Of a DNA stretch of 64,000 bases, positions 27,245 through 38,095 are shown one piece after another. The notes beneath the pieces were generated by a model. That model did not search any database, had not been told where the DNA came from, and saw nothing but the letters and a program-made list of their open reading frames with translations. The DNA lies in NCBI RefSeq assembly GCF_000754095.2, contig NZ_JQSG02000006.1, positions 294,637 through 358,636 on the forward strand. Direction: 5' to 3'. The translations under genes were made by a program, and so were the position numbers. Each line of letters starts with the position of its first letter. Position 1 is the first letter of the stretch. Origin of the DNA: Acidihalobacter prosperus. Its GTDB lineage: Bacteria > Pseudomonadota > Gammaproteobacteria > DSM-5130 > Acidihalobacteraceae.

Positions 27245-27979
27245 CTAGCGGAATTTGACGAAATAACCCTCGCCATAGCGATTGAAGTTCACCTCGGTCC
27301 CCAGCACCTGCAGATACGCTACCAGGGCGTCCATCTCGGTCAATCGCGACGGCACGCCATCATAGTCGCCCTGCTGGGCCTGCTGGATCAGATTCGCCTG
27401 CGCGCGATTGATGTCGAGCATATCCGCCATTCTGGCGCCAAAACGCTTGACGTTGGCATCGTATTCGGCCTTGGTCTCCGAATAGGGCACGCCGACATCG
27501 CGCAAGGCGCGCATGCGCGCCGCGATGTGCGCGTAATCAAGATCGTTGCTCAACAGCCAGGGGTAATTGGGCATGATCGACTCCGGCACCACCGAACGTG
27601 GCGCGATCAGATGCTGCACCATCCAGGCATTGGAATACTTGCCGCCCACACGCGCCAAATCGGGGCCGGTACGCTTGGAACCCCAGAGAAACGGATGATC
27701 GTATTCGGACTCCGCGGCAAGGGAGTAATGCCCGTAGCGCAGCGCCTCGTTACGGAAGGGACGCACCATCTGGGAATGGCAGTAGAAACAGCCTTCACGT
27801 TGGTAGATGTCGCGCCCGCGCAGTTCGAGCGGGGTATAGGGATGCACACCCTGCACCGGCTCGACGGTCCCCTTAAGGTAGAACAGGGGCACGATCTCGA
27901 CCAAACCACCGATGGCTACGACCACCAGGGTCAGGATCACCAGCAGACCGGCATTGGTTTCGATGCTTTCATGTTTCAT
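27245..27979 (-). CDS. ccoO: cbb3 oxidase monoheme cytochrome c subunit CcoO
   Basis: A 244-residue subunit. An N-terminal membrane helix ([20 protein letters not shown]) leads to the heme site [28 protein letters not shown] is a strong CcoO signature. The ATG at 27979 ([11 protein letters not shown]) is chosen; the open frame upstream overlaps ccoN. The gene starts 10 bases after the ccoN stop. Confidence 0.95.
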   Translation of the reverse strand: MKHESIETNAGLLVILTLVVVAIGGLVEIVPLFYLKGTVEPVQGVHPYTPLELRGRDIYQREGCFYCHSQMVRPFRNEALRYGHYSLAAESEYDHPFLWGSKRTGPDLARVGGKYSNAWMVQHLIAPRSVVPESIMPNYPWLLSNDLDYAHIAARMRALRDVGVPYSETKAEYDANVKRFGARMADMLDINRAQANLIQQAQQGDYDGVPSRLTEMDALVAYLQVLGTEVNFNRYGEGYFVKFR

Positions 27980-27989
27980 GATCGTGCCC

Positions 27990-29489
27990 TCAAACCTTGG
28001 CCAGGCCGGCATCGCCCGCCGGTTGCGTCGAACCGCCGTGACGCGCCTCGCGCTTGGCCTGAGCAATGGTCATGCCCAGGTTGTAGACCATCACGAGAAC
28101 GCCGCTCAGGAAAAAGGCTCCGCCAATCCAGCGCGTAACGTAGGGCTGGTGGAGGAACTCGACGGACTGAACGAAGGTGTAGGCGAGATTGCCGTATTGA
28201 TCGTAGGCCCGCCACATGAGGCCCTGGCCGATGCCCGCCACCCACATCGCCACGATGTAAAGCACGATGCCGATGGTCGCCAGGAAGAAGTGGATATACA
28301 CCAGCCGCTGACTGTAAAGCCGCGTATTCCAGAGCGTCGGCACCATATTGTAGAAGGAACCGAAGGTGATCATGGCCACCCAGCCCAATGCGCCGGAGTG
28401 CACGTGACCGATGGTCCAGTCGGTGTAATGGGACAGGGCGTTGACGCTCTTGAGCGCCATCATCGGGCCCTCGAAGGTGGACATGCCGTAAAACGACAGT
28501 CCAGTTATCAGGAACAACATGATCGGGTCGGTGCGCAGCTTCTCCCAGGCGCCCGACAGCGTCATGATGCCGTTGATCATGCCGCCCCAGGAAGGCATCA
28601 GCAGCAGGATCGAAAAGGTTGCCGCCAGCGTGGAGGTCCAGTCCGGCAACGCGGTCCAGTGGAGGTGGTGAGCGCCGACCCACATGTAGAGGAATATCAG
28701 CGCCCAGAAGTGCACGATCGACAACCGGTAGGAATAGACCGGCCGGCCGGCCTGCTTGGGCACGAAGTAATACATCATGCCCAGAAAGGCTGCCGTCAGC
28801 AGGAAGCCGACCATATTGTGCCCGTACCACCACTGGGTCATGGCGTCCTGAACTCCGGAGAAGAGCGAGTAGGACTTGAAGCAGGTGGGGCAGACGGGGA
28901 CCGCGAGATTATTGAAGATGTGTAACAGCGCCACGGTGATGATGAATGCCATGTAGAACCAGTTGGCGACATAGATGTGCGGCTGTGAACGCCGACGCAG
29001 CGTCTGCAGGAAAACCCACCCGTACACCACCCACACGACAGCGATTGCGATATCGAAGGGCCATTCGAATTCGGCGTACTCACGAGACTGGGTATACCCG
29101 AACAGATAGGAAATCACGCCGAGGGCAATGGTGATGTTCCAGCCCCAGAAGGTGAAATTGGCGAGCGTATCGCTGTACAGACGCGTCTGGCAGGTCCGCT
29201 GAACCACATAATAGGACGTGGCGAAGAGCGCATTGGCGGCAAAGCCGAACAGCACGCTGCTGGTATGAACCGGACGCAGACGTCCGAAGGCGATTTCCGC
29301 AAGACTCAGGTTCAGATGCGGATAGGCCAGTTCGCCCGCTATCCAGACGCCGGCGCTCATCCCGACCACCGCCCACAGCAAGGCCATAAAGGCGAACTTC
29401 TTGACGATGTCGAAATTGTATTGTTCGTGCGCCGCGACCCGCATGCCGACCGCAGACGGATCAGCCCCTGCCACGCTGGTGACTGCCAT
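27990..29489 (-). CDS. ccoN: cbb3-type cytochrome c oxidase catalytic subunit CcoN
   Basis: A 499-residue heme-copper oxidase subunit I of the C family, with about twelve membrane helices. Metal-ligand regions are visible: [17 protein letters not shown] (low-spin heme His), [14 protein letters not shown] (CuB His and Tyr region), [16 protein letters not shown] (CuB His pair) and [17 protein letters not shown] (heme ligands). It reduces O2 to water with high affinity. GGGGGGAGGAG precedes the ATG. It is the first gene of a run of at least eight cco genes. I found no convincing FNR/ANR box upstream. Confidence 0.97.
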   Translation of the reverse strand: MAVTSVAGADPSAVGMRVAAHEQYNFDIVKKFAFMALLWAVVGMSAGVWIAGELAYPHLNLSLAEIAFGRLRPVHTSSVLFGFAANALFATSYYVVQRTCQTRLYSDTLANFTFWGWNITIALGVISYLFGYTQSREYAEFEWPFDIAIAVVWVVYGWVFLQTLRRRSQPHIYVANWFYMAFIITVALLHIFNNLAVPVCPTCFKSYSLFSGVQDAMTQWWYGHNMVGFLLTAAFLGMMYYFVPKQAGRPVYSYRLSIVHFWALIFLYMWVGAHHLHWTALPDWTSTLAATFSILLLMPSWGGMINGIMTLSGAWEKLRTDPIMLFLITGLSFYGMSTFEGPMMALKSVNALSHYTDWTIGHVHSGALGWVAMITFGSFYNMVPTLWNTRLYSQRLVYIHFFLATIGIVLYIVAMWVAGIGQGLMWRAYDQYGNLAYTFVQSVEFLHQPYVTRWIGGAFFLSGVLVMVYNLGMTIAQAKREARHGGSTQPAGDAGLAKV

Positions 29490-29607
29490 CAGCTCCTCCC
29501 CCCCGCAACTTTATCAGCAGTTTTATGGTTTTATTTGAAACTACTCTACTGCTCAGGATACAAAAAATCCACACTGGTTGGAACTAAATAAGCATAACCA
29601 CTGTCTC

Positions 29608-29626
29608 AAGCCCTGGCGGGGCTTTT
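29608..29626. terminator. Stem-loop between bioC and ccoN
   Basis: AAGCCC (29608-29613) pairs with GGGCTT (29619-29624) around a five-base loop, with TTTT on the plus strand. On the minus strand, where bioC and ccoN lie, the U tract is weak. It still plausibly separates the bioHC unit from the ccoN promoter region (29490-29607), which is AT-rich and holds no gene. Confidence 0.5.
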
Positions 29627-29639
29627 CTGGCCACGCGAC

Positions 29640-30530
29640 TCAGTCGCGGCGGCGGCTCGCCATCAGTCCCGCCAGCGGGATCCGCACCTCTCCGGGCGAC
29701 TGCGGCGCGATCGATTGCGGCCGTCCCGCCCAGGCGTGGCCGTAAATCACCTCATACGTGGCCGGCAGCAAACCGTCCGCGCGCCGATAGCCCTCGTATG
29801 CCTGCATCATCCCGGCCAACGCGCCGCGCCCGCCGAGACCCGGCGCCCGCCCGGTCGCCGCATTGGTGGCACCGATCGATTTGAGATCGCGCAGCAGCGC
29901 GGTCGCGCTTTCGTAGGTCAGCGTGATCGTTTCAACATCGACCACAGGATCGCGCAGCCCGGCTCGCAGCATGGCGTCGCCGATATCGTGCATATCCATG
30001 AAAACGCTCACGTGCCGACCACCGTCGACACGGGCCCAGCTCTCCCTGAGCTCACGCAGGGTATCCGGCCCCAGGGTCGCGAACATGAGCATCCCCTCTG
30101 GCGCCACGACCCGCGCCATTTCCTGCAGAGCGCGGTCGGGCGGCTGACACCATTGCAGCATCAGACTCGAACAGACCAGATCGAAGGCTTCGGCGGCAAA
30201 CGGCAGGCGCTCCGCATCGGCGGCCACCAGGGCGGCGCGCCGGCGCCAGCGTCCTCGCGAACCGGTCTGCCGCAGCATGCCCAGGGCCATATCGAGCGCG
30301 ATCACGTCGCCTCTGGGGTAGCGCCGCAACAGATCGGCGCTGACGAAACCCGTGCCCGCACCGAGATCAAGCATCCGCCGCGGCGACAAACGCACGATGT
30401 CGAGACGTTCGAGCAAGCGGTACGCCACTTCGGCCTGCAGCACGGCGGCGCCGTCGTAGGTGTTCGCCGCGCGCTCGAAATGCGCCCGCACGGCACGTCG
30501 ATCCAATTCGTGCTGTCGATCCTCGCTCAT
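29640..30530 (-). CDS. bioC: Malonyl-[ACP] O-methyltransferase BioC
   Basis: A 296-residue SAM methyltransferase that caps malonyl-ACP so that fatty-acid synthesis can build the pimelate chain of biotin. Motifs: RAVRAHFERAANTYDGAAVL at the N-terminus (typical BioC), the SAM site MLDLGAGTGFVSADLL, LVCSSLMLQWCQPPDRAL and MFATLGPDTLRELRESW. Its start overlaps the bioH stop by four bases, so bioH and bioC form one unit. Confidence 0.93.
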   Translation of the reverse strand: MSEDRQHELDRRAVRAHFERAANTYDGAAVLQAEVAYRLLERLDIVRLSPRRMLDLGAGTGFVSADLLRRYPRGDVIALDMALGMLRQTGSRGRWRRRAALVAADAERLPFAAEAFDLVCSSLMLQWCQPPDRALQEMARVVAPEGMLMFATLGPDTLRELRESWARVDGGRHVSVFMDMHDIGDAMLRAGLRDPVVDVETITLTYESATALLRDLKSIGATNAATGRAPGLGGRGALAGMMQAYEGYRRADGLLPATYEVIYGHAWAGRPQSIAPQSPGEVRIPLAGLMASRRRD

Positions 30531-31315
30531 TCTTCACGCTCCGGCGCTGCCGGCTCCTGCAGCATATCGGCGATCGTCGCGGCGACCACCTCCTCATGGG
30601 TAATGAAAGGCGCGTGGCCGGCACCCTCGATACGCTCGATACGGATACGCGGCAAGAGTTGCGACAGCGCAGACGACACGCAAGCCGGAATCAACGGATC
30701 GTCGCCGCCGAGCAGGGCGCAGACGGGTCGCCCGCAAGCGGCAAGCGCCGCACGCATATCCGCCTCAAGCAACACCCGCAGCGCCGCCGCAAGTGCCGGC
30801 ACCGCGATCTCGCCATCGCCGAGCAGCGCGCGCAGACGGCGCAGACCTCGCCCGGAATCGACATCGCGACTGAACTGAAGGGCCTGGAACCGCTGCAGCG
30901 TCCGCTCCGGATGTCGTTCGAAGCGCTCCGCAAACCCCGCCAACTCGTCGGCCGACATGGCGCACAGCCAATCGCCAGTCGCCGTGAAGCGCGGGGTTGC
31001 CGCGAGCAGCACCAACCGATCGATCCGATCAGCCTCGCGTGCGCTGGCAGCGATGGCCGCCAGACCGCCGAGAGACCATCCCAGCCAGGCCGCGCGCGGC
31101 GGTGCCGCAGCCAACAGCAAATCGGCCACAGACCCCACGTCATCCGGCCATGCCACGCCCGCGCTGTTGCCATGCCCGGGAAGGTCGACGCAAGTCACGC
31201 GAAAACGCGATGACAGCGAATCGGCAAGCCCGGCAAACACGCCGGCGTGCATGCCCCAGCCGGGGATCATCACCAAATCAGGCCCCGCGCCACGGGTCAC
31301 GCTTGCAAGACTCAA
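30527..31315 (-). CDS. bioH: Pimeloyl-[ACP] methyl ester esterase BioH
   Basis: An alpha/beta hydrolase that removes the methyl group added by BioC. The oxyanion region is VMIPGWGMHAGVFAGL, the nucleophile elbow GWSLGG, the acid region LLGGDDPLIP and the catalytic His lies in EGAGHAPF. Three in-frame starts exist: ATG 31372, GTG 31324 and TTG 31315. TTG 31315 has GGGAG eight bases upstream and gives an N-terminus aligned with known BioH (262 residues), so I use it with reservation. The longer form would leave only about 20 bases to the divergent plsY. Confidence 0.85.
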   Translation of the reverse strand: MSLASVTRGAGPDLVMIPGWGMHAGVFAGLADSLSSRFRVTCVDLPGHGNSAGVAWPDDVGSVADLLLAAAPPRAAWLGWSLGGLAAIAASAREADRIDRLVLLAATPRFTATGDWLCAMSADELAGFAERFERHPERTLQRFQALQFSRDVDSGRGLRRLRALLGDGEIAVPALAAALRVLLEADMRAALAACGRPVCALLGGDDPLIPACVSSALSQLLPRIRIERIEGAGHAPFITHEEVVAATIADMLQEPAAPEREE

Positions 31316-31391
31316 CGGCCACACTCCCTTGGATCGGTTATGATCGCGCTCGAACCGCCTACCGGCGACCACTCACAATACCCGATTGCCC

Positions 31392-32003
31392 ATGCCATAC
31401 GATGTCCTGCTGATTGTCGCCGCTTATCTGCTCGGCTCGCTGTCCACCGCCATTCTCACGTGCAGGCTCATGGGGCTTCCGGACCCCAGGGGCGTTGGCT
31501 CCGGCAACCCAGGGGCCACCAATGTCCTGCGGGCCGGCGGGAAAAAGGCCGCCATCATCACGCTTGCGGGCGACCTCATCAAGGGCGCGCTCCCCGTTGC
31601 CCTCACGCTGGCGTTGGGCCGCGGCCAGGCGACAGCGGCACTGGTCGGGTTCGCCGCCTTCCTCGGCCACCTCTATCCGCTCTACTTCGGCTTCAAGGGC
31701 GGCAAAGGTGTTGCCACCGCCCTCGGCGCGATCTTCGGGCTGAACCCGCTGGCCGGTGCCGCTGTGGCGGGCACTTGGCTCGGCATGGCGCTCGTTTCGC
31801 GGATATCCTCGCTCTCGGCGCTGACCGCATTCCTCTGCGCGCCGGCTTACCTGTATCTGCTGGCACATTCGACCCCGGCCAGCCTGATCATGGCATTCAT
31901 GAGTGCACTGATCTTTTGGCGCCATCGCCGCAATATCCGCAACCTGGCAGCAGGCTCCGAGCCGCGCATCGGGGGCAAGGCGCGGGCCGATTCAACCGAG
32001 TGA
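31392..32003 (+). CDS. plsY: Glycerol-3-phosphate acyltransferase PlsY
   Basis: A 203-residue membrane acyltransferase using acyl-phosphate as donor for lysophosphatidic acid synthesis. Family motifs: [32 protein letters not shown] (catalytic Ser/Arg region) and [15 protein letters not shown]. Five or so membrane helices. ATG 31392 is used; TTG 31386 is an alternative. Its last 12 bases overlap the end of the convergent tsaD gene. Confidence 0.94.
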   Translation: MPYDVLLIVAAYLLGSLSTAILTCRLMGLPDPRGVGSGNPGATNVLRAGGKKAAIITLAGDLIKGALPVALTLALGRGQATAALVGFAAFLGHLYPLYFGFKGGKGVATALGAIFGLNPLAGAAVAGTWLGMALVSRISSLSALTAFLCAPAYLYLLAHSTPASLIMAFMSALIFWRHRRNIRNLAAGSEPRIGGKARADSTE

Positions 32004-33023
32004 GGCAAGCGGCCAGCGCGGCCGTGAGCGGATGACGAGATCTTCGACTTCCCCAGCCCGCAGCCGCCGGTAGCCGGCATAGGCGATCATCGCGCCATTG
32101 TCGGTACAGTAAGCCGGCCTGGGGAAATACACCCTGACCGAGTGCGCGTTTGCCATATCCTCCAGATGCACCCGCAAACGACGGTTGGCGCTGACGCCGC
32201 CCGCCACCACGAGACGACGGCGGCCGGTCTGCTGCAGGGCCCGCCGGCACTTGATGGTCAGCGTATCGACCACCGCGTCCTCAAAAGCCCGCGCCACATC
32301 CGCCCGCCCTCGCGCATCCTCGCCGATCGACTGCAAGGTGTTCAGCGCGAACGTCTTGAGCCCGCTGAAACTAAAATCCAGGCCCGGACGATCGGTCATC
32401 GGCCGCGGGAAACGAAAGCGCGCGGGGTCGCCATCGCAAGCCAATTTCGCCAGCGCCGCGCCGCCCGGATAAGACAGGCCGAGCAACTTCGCCGTCTTGT
32501 CGAACGCCTCGCCCGCCGCATCGTCCAGGCTTTCGCCCAGCAACGCATAGCGACCCACGTCGGTCACATCGATCAGCATCGTATGCCCGCCCGAAACCAA
32601 CAATGCAACGAACGGGAAATCGGGCGCATCCGCTTCCAGCATCGGCGCCAAAAGATGCCCTTCCAGGTGATGCACGCCGATCGCGGGCACGCCCCAGCCG
32701 AAGGCCAGGCTCCGGCCCACCGACGCACCCACATGCAAGGCGCCGATCAACCCTGGCCCCGCGGTATAGGCCACGCCGTCCGGGCACGCCGCACCCACCT
32801 CATCGAGTACCTCGCGCACCAGCGGCAACAGGCGCCGCACATGGTCGCGCGACGCGAGTTCCGGCACCACGCCGCCATAGCGTGCATGCAGCCCCACCTG
32901 CGTATACAGACGCTCCGCCACCAAACCCTCGGCACCATCGTAAATGGCCACGCCGGTTTCGTCGCAGGAGGTTTCGATCCCCAGCACGCGGCGGCAACCC
33001 ATCTCCATGCTAGCAATTGCCAT
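31992..33023 (-). CDS. tsaD: tRNA N6-threonylcarbamoyladenosine transferase subunit TsaD
   Basis: A 343-residue ASKHA-fold enzyme that, with TsaB and TsaE, makes t6A37 in ANN-decoding tRNAs. Motifs: [17 protein letters not shown], the metal ligands in [22 protein letters not shown] and [13 protein letters not shown]. Start choice is open: ATG 33023 has AGG six bases upstream, while ATG 33002 would give the family-typical short N-terminus. It is divergent from rpsU. Confidence 0.95.
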   Translation of the reverse strand: MAIASMEMGCRRVLGIETSCDETGVAIYDGAEGLVAERLYTQVGLHARYGGVVPELASRDHVRRLLPLVREVLDEVGAACPDGVAYTAGPGLIGALHVGASVGRSLAFGWGVPAIGVHHLEGHLLAPMLEADAPDFPFVALLVSGGHTMLIDVTDVGRYALLGESLDDAAGEAFDKTAKLLGLSYPGGAALAKLACDGDPARFRFPRPMTDRPGLDFSFSGLKTFALNTLQSIGEDARGRADVARAFEDAVVDTLTIKCRRALQQTGRRRLVVAGGVSANRRLRVHLEDMANAHSVRVYFPRPAYCTDNGAMIAYAGYRRLRAGEVEDLVIRSRPRWPLASLG

Positions 33024-33069
33024 ATGCAACCTATAAAATGTTGGGTTCCGCGGTCAGGGCGCGGCAACC

Positions 33070-33097
33070 TTGGATGCCCGAAACCGCGCATTATCAC
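33070..33097 (+). promoter_or_regulatory. Candidate sigma70 promoter for rpsU
   Basis: TTGGAT (33070-33075) and TATCAC (33092-33097) are 16 bases apart, about 27 bases before the rpsU start. The match is moderate. The placement in the tsaD-rpsU divergent gap supports it. Confidence 0.45.
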
Positions 33098-33123
33098 AGA
33101 TTTCAAGGAGCTAGTGAGTTCAT

Positions 33124-33339
33124 ATGCCGAATGTCCGCGTGAAAGAGAATGAGCCCTTCGAGGTTGCGCTGCGCCGTTTCAAGCGCACCTGCGAGAAGGC
33201 GGGCGTACTGACCGAGGTTCGACGCCGCGAGTTTTACGAAAAGCCCACCGCCGTGCGCAAGCGCAAGGCCGCCGCCGCGGTCAAGCGCCAGGCCAAGCGC
33301 ATCTCGCGCGAGACCGCTCGCCACACACGCCTGTACTGA
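33124..33339 (+). CDS. rpsU: 30S ribosomal protein S21
   Basis: The 71-residue protein has the classic S21 sequence ([20 protein letters not shown], then a basic tail). S21 assists mRNA binding in initiation. AAGGAG lies ahead of the ATG. In many gammaproteobacteria rpsU leads directly into dnaG and rpoD; here it is followed by yqeY and gltD, and dnaG-rpoD lies 20 kb away on the same strand. Confidence 0.97.
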   Translation: MPNVRVKENEPFEVALRRFKRTCEKAGVLTEVRRREFYEKPTAVRKRKAAAAVKRQAKRISRETARHTRLY

Positions 33340-33369
33340 TCCGACGAATCATCGCGCACAGGCACGGCC

Positions 33370-33828
33370 ATGAGCACAGGCGCGGACATCAAGTCCCGGA
33401 TCGAGGAGGCGGTCAAAACCGCCCAGCGGCAAGGACATAAGGCGCGTCGAGACGCGCTCAGGCTTATGCTGGCCGCGATACAGCAGGTCGAGGTCGATAC
33501 CCGCAAGTCATTGTCGGACGAGGACGTGCTGGCCATTCTGGACAAGCTCGGCAAGCAACGGCGCGAGTCCATCGAACAGTTCGCCGCCGCCGGGCGGCAC
33601 GAGCTTGAGGCGCGCGAACGGCAGGAGCTCGAAATCATCGCGGAATTCCTGCCCACTCCGCTTGATGATGCGGAGATAGATCGCCTCATCGAGTCGGCCA
33701 TCGCCGATGCGGGCGCAGCCAGCCTGCGCGACATGGGCAAGGTCATGAATGCCCTACGCCCGCAGATGCAGGGGCGCGCGGACATGTCGACCGTCAGCGG
33801 TCGCGTCAAAAGCCGACTGGCCGGCTGA
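33370..33828 (+). CDS. yqeY: GatB/YqeY-domain protein
   Basis: A 152-residue YqeY homologue, related to the tail domain of the amidotransferase subunit GatB. Motifs: KARRDALRLMLAAIQQVEVD, DEDVLAILDKLGKQRRESI, IIAEFLPTPLDDAEIDRLIE and DMGKVMNALRPQMQGRADM. It is widespread next to rpsU and dnaG. Its molecular role is not established; binding or editing of charged tRNA has been suggested. It starts 30 bases after rpsU. Confidence 0.93.
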   Translation: MSTGADIKSRIEEAVKTAQRQGHKARRDALRLMLAAIQQVEVDTRKSLSDEDVLAILDKLGKQRRESIEQFAAAGRHELEARERQELEIIAEFLPTPLDDAEIDRLIESAIADAGAASLRDMGKVMNALRPQMQGRADMSTVSGRVKSRLAG

Positions 33829-33922
33829 GACCGGCCTCGCCGCGCGGGCCCGGCGCATGCAGCGAGATCGCGCGCCGGATGACAACACCATCTAGAGTCC
33901 CCAACCAGGTCCACGGAGTTAG

Positions 33923-35332
<1,410 letters not shown>

Positions 35333-35381
35333 AGCGCGCGTCCAGCCAACGGCCCGCCCGCGATCACTGACCGCTGGCCGA

Positions 35382-35882
35382 TTACTGGTAGCGTGGCATG
35401 TACAAGGGGTAGAGCGTCTGTTCTTCCTTCTTGATCCGCTTGGAGAGCACCGCGCCGATCTGTCCCAGCTCCCCCAGGAAGGTGTCCGCGAGCTCGGGAT
35501 TCTCGGCCAGTTTTTCGTATCGGTCCAGGAAACGCAGTACCACGCGCCCGATCGCGTCCATCTCCTGACGAAAACCCCGGATCAGTTCAGCATTGGTCGC
35601 GTCATGTGCGAACTGCTGTCCGAGATACAGATAGAAACGCACATTCTCGGTCAGCAGATGATCCTGCAGCAGGTACCGGAAATCGCTCAGACGCGCCACC
35701 GTCCCCGGCAGGTCACCCTGTGAAAAATGCGACTCAATGGCTCGGTAGATGACGAGCAGCTCCTGATGATCGGACTTGAGACGCGGGACCAGATCGGCAC
35801 TGTAGCGGATCCCGACAGCTGCCCCGTCATCCGCTTCGATGGACTGATCGGCCTGTTTTTTCTTCTTGAAGAATCCGAACAA
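35382..35882 (-). CDS. Hemerythrin-like protein with a changed metal-binding set
   Basis: A 166-residue, mostly helical protein. It starts with a lysine-rich patch (MFGFFKKKKQ). Hemerythrin-like ligands visible are the His in LKSDHQELL, and the His and Glu in LLQDHLLTENVRFYLYLG. The last helix has RIKKEEQTLYPLY where canonical hemerythrins have a His ligand. The domain may bind a modified di-iron site or none. It lies between gltD and hemE on the opposite strand, so it is a separate unit. Possible roles are O2 or redox sensing or iron handling. Confidence 0.7.
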   Translation of the reverse strand: MFGFFKKKKQADQSIEADDGAAVGIRYSADLVPRLKSDHQELLVIYRAIESHFSQGDLPGTVARLSDFRYLLQDHLLTENVRFYLYLGQQFAHDATNAELIRGFRQEMDAIGRVVLRFLDRYEKLAENPELADTFLGELGQIGAVLSKRIKKEEQTLYPLYMPRYQ

Positions 35883-36019
35883 TGTTCCTTGACCTCCCCA
35901 TCATGGCACAACAGCAGAGATGGGCAATCGAACGGCGAGGCGCGGCGGTTGGATCAGACGCACGCTACCGCTAGAATTGCCCGATCAACCCTAATACTTT
36001 TATCTGCGCATCATAATAT

Positions 36020-37102
36020 ATGCAAATACTTAATAATGATCGGTTGTTGCGAGCCCTGTTGCGGCAACCCGTCGACACGACACCGATCTGGGTGATGCGC
36101 CAAGCAGGACGCTACCTGCCCGAGTATCGGGCCACACGCGCACGCGCCGGCAGCTTCATGCAATTGTGTCGCACGCCAGAACTGGCGTGTGAGGTCACGC
36201 TGCAGCCACTGGCGCGCTTCCCGCTCGATGCGGCCATCCTGTTCTCCGACATCCTGACCGTGCCCGATGCGATGGGGTTGGGCCTGTATTTCGTGGAGGG
36301 CGAAGGACCGCGGTTTGAGCGCGTGCTGCGAAGCGCTGCCGACATCGATGCTTTGCCTCGCCCGGACCCCGAGGAAGCCCTGGCCTACGTCATGGATGCC
36401 GTCCGCATGATCCGCCGCGAGCTTGACGGTCGCGTCCCGCTGATCGGATTTTCGGGCAGCCCATGGACATTGGCGACCTATATGGTGGAGGGCGGTGCAA
36501 ATCGCGAATTCGCCCACACCAAAGGCCTGCTGTACGACCAACCCGCGGTATTGCATCGTCTGCTGACCAGGCTGGCCGACACCGTCACCGACTATCTCAA
36601 CGCCCAGATCCGCGCGGGCGCGCAAGCGGTGATGATATTCGATACCTGGGGCGGCATCCTGACGCCCGCCGCCTATCGCGACTTTTCGCTCGAGTACATG
36701 CATCGCATCGTCGACGGACTCATCCGCGAGCACGAGGGTCGGCGCGTGCCGGTAACGCTGTTCACCAAGGGTGGCGGGCAGTGGCTGGAGGCGATGGCCG
36801 ACACGGGCTGCGATGCACTCGGGCTGGACTGGACCATAGACATCGGCGATGCACGTCGCCGCGTAGGTGACCGCGTAGCCCTGCAGGGCAATCTGGACCC
36901 TGCAGTACTATATGCGGGACCAGAGCGCATTCGCGCGGAAGCCGCCGCCATTGTCTCCGCCTATGGCGGCGGCAGCGGCCACGTGTTCAATCTCGGGCAC
37001 GGCATACATCCGCACATCGATCCAGAGCACGTGGCCGCATTGGTTGACGCCGTGCATCTTGCAGGCGCGACTGCCGGTCGATCGGCCGTTGGCGGCGCCT
37101 AG
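36020..37102 (+). CDS. hemE: Uroporphyrinogen decarboxylase HemE
   Basis: A 360-residue enzyme converting uroporphyrinogen III to coproporphyrinogen III in heme synthesis. Family motifs: [20 protein letters not shown] near the start, [14 protein letters not shown] (catalytic Asp), [19 protein letters not shown] and [16 protein letters not shown]. Its start region is AT-rich. It overlaps the convergent unknown gene at 37099 by four bases. Confidence 0.96.
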   Translation: MQILNNDRLLRALLRQPVDTTPIWVMRQAGRYLPEYRATRARAGSFMQLCRTPELACEVTLQPLARFPLDAAILFSDILTVPDAMGLGLYFVEGEGPRFERVLRSAADIDALPRPDPEEALAYVMDAVRMIRRELDGRVPLIGFSGSPWTLATYMVEGGANREFAHTKGLLYDQPAVLHRLLTRLADTVTDYLNAQIRAGAQAVMIFDTWGGILTPAAYRDFSLEYMHRIVDGLIREHEGRRVPVTLFTKGGGQWLEAMADTGCDALGLDWTIDIGDARRRVGDRVALQGNLDPAVLYAGPERIRAEAAAIVSAYGGGSGHVFNLGHGIHPHIDPEHVAALVDAVHLAGATAGRSAVGGA

Positions 37103-37707
37103 GCGGGCACGCCGCCGGAAGCCATCAAACGTCTGAGTTCGGCCATATCGGCGCGGCGCATCGGCCGACCATCGACCGGGCTGGGAGGGGCGCGGCGTAA
37201 ACCGTCGGAGGGGAAGACCACCACCTCCACCTCTTCGTCACCTAGCCTGAGCAGCAGTGCCGGGTAGGCCCGCGCCATTCGGCCCTCGCGCAGCACGCGC
37301 TCGGACTCACGATAGCTGATCCGCCGATCCATCAGCACGAAGATGACATCCTCTACCGCCTCCGCGAACACATGGAGCACGGCGCGCGAGCCCAGCCCTG
37401 CCGTACCGTTTAGCGCGGCCCCCACCAAACGCGGCTGGAACCCTTCAAGCAGTTGCATCGCCTGCAGCGCCCTTTCGCGCAACTCATGCAATGCCGCGCG
37501 ATCCTCTTCGTCGAAAAACAATCGCCGGTGATCCTGCATGGCCGCTTCGATTTCGCGGTTGCTCGGCAGGTGACGACGGCCTACCACCCTCAAACGTTGC
37601 GACGCCTTGTGCTTGGCCATCGCGAAATCATGCACGCCCTCTTCCAGCATGATCCGTGCGCATTCCTGTGCCACCAGTATTCTCTGGCGCTCGATGTTGG
37701 CAGACAT
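37099..37707 (-). CDS. Conserved-looking protein of unknown function next to hemE
   Basis: A 202-residue soluble protein; I do not recognise its name. Residues ~12-60 ([40 protein letters not shown]) look like a helical domain. Residues ~90-150 ([40 protein letters not shown]) have the rhythm of a nucleotidyltransferase-like fold, but this is tentative. The ATG at 37707 has GGGGGTGG upstream; the longer open frame enters low-complexity DNA. It is convergent with hemE and upstream of it lies the probable MITE. Confidence 0.65.
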   Translation of the reverse strand: MSANIERQRILVAQECARIMLEEGVHDFAMAKHKASQRLRVVGRRHLPSNREIEAAMQDHRRLFFDEEDRAALHELRERALQAMQLLEGFQPRLVGAALNGTAGLGSRAVLHVFAEAVEDVIFVLMDRRISYRESERVLREGRMARAYPALLLRLGDEEVEVVVFPSDGLRRAPPSPVDGRPMRRADMAELRRLMASGGVPA

Positions 37708-37824
37708 TACCACCCCCTCGCTCCGTTCCACAGACAGGACGTTGGATTGACGTTCGCGGTGCTGGTGCTGCAGGTTGCGGGCTGCGTTATCCTCCCTGTT
37801 GATTGCTGTCTTGCACAACTTGTT

Positions 37825-38095
37825 TAGGGCCTGTTTTCCCACGACGGGGTGGCCGTGCTGCCGGAGCCACTTTTCGCGGCTCTGGCAGGCGCCGCGCGCG
37901 GTGTGTCCGGCCGCATGAGCGAGCGGCCACTGCGCGAGATGCGAAAAGCGACCCGGTCCCGCGTGGTGCGGCCGAAACACCGCCACCCGGCGCTGCGCGC
38001 CGCTGATTTGGCAGCACCAAACTACGCTCCTCGCGACTTGATTGGTGGTGTTTCAGTCGCAACAGCATGCCACTCCATCGTGTAAACAGACCCTA
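37825..38095. mobile_element. Putative 267-bp non-autonomous transposable element (MITE) with TA target duplication
   Basis: The left end GGGCCTGTTTTCCCAC (from 37827) and the right end GTGTAAACAGACCC (to 38093) are imperfect terminal inverted repeats; 12 of the first 14 bases of the two ends agree when read inward. Each end is flanked by TA (37825-37826 and 38094-38095), the expected duplication. The interior has no supportable gene but holds hairpins, for example CCGGAGCC/GGCTCTGG near 37860-37886. The GGGYCTGTTT end type recalls IS5-family elements. The right TA forms part of the ponA stop codon. The stretch 37708-37824 shows nothing else. Confidence 0.6.

Noticed and set aside
29490-29607. 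Possible FNR/ANR box ahead of ccoN
   Set aside because: No TTGAT-N4-ATCAA-like sequence found despite the AT-rich region.
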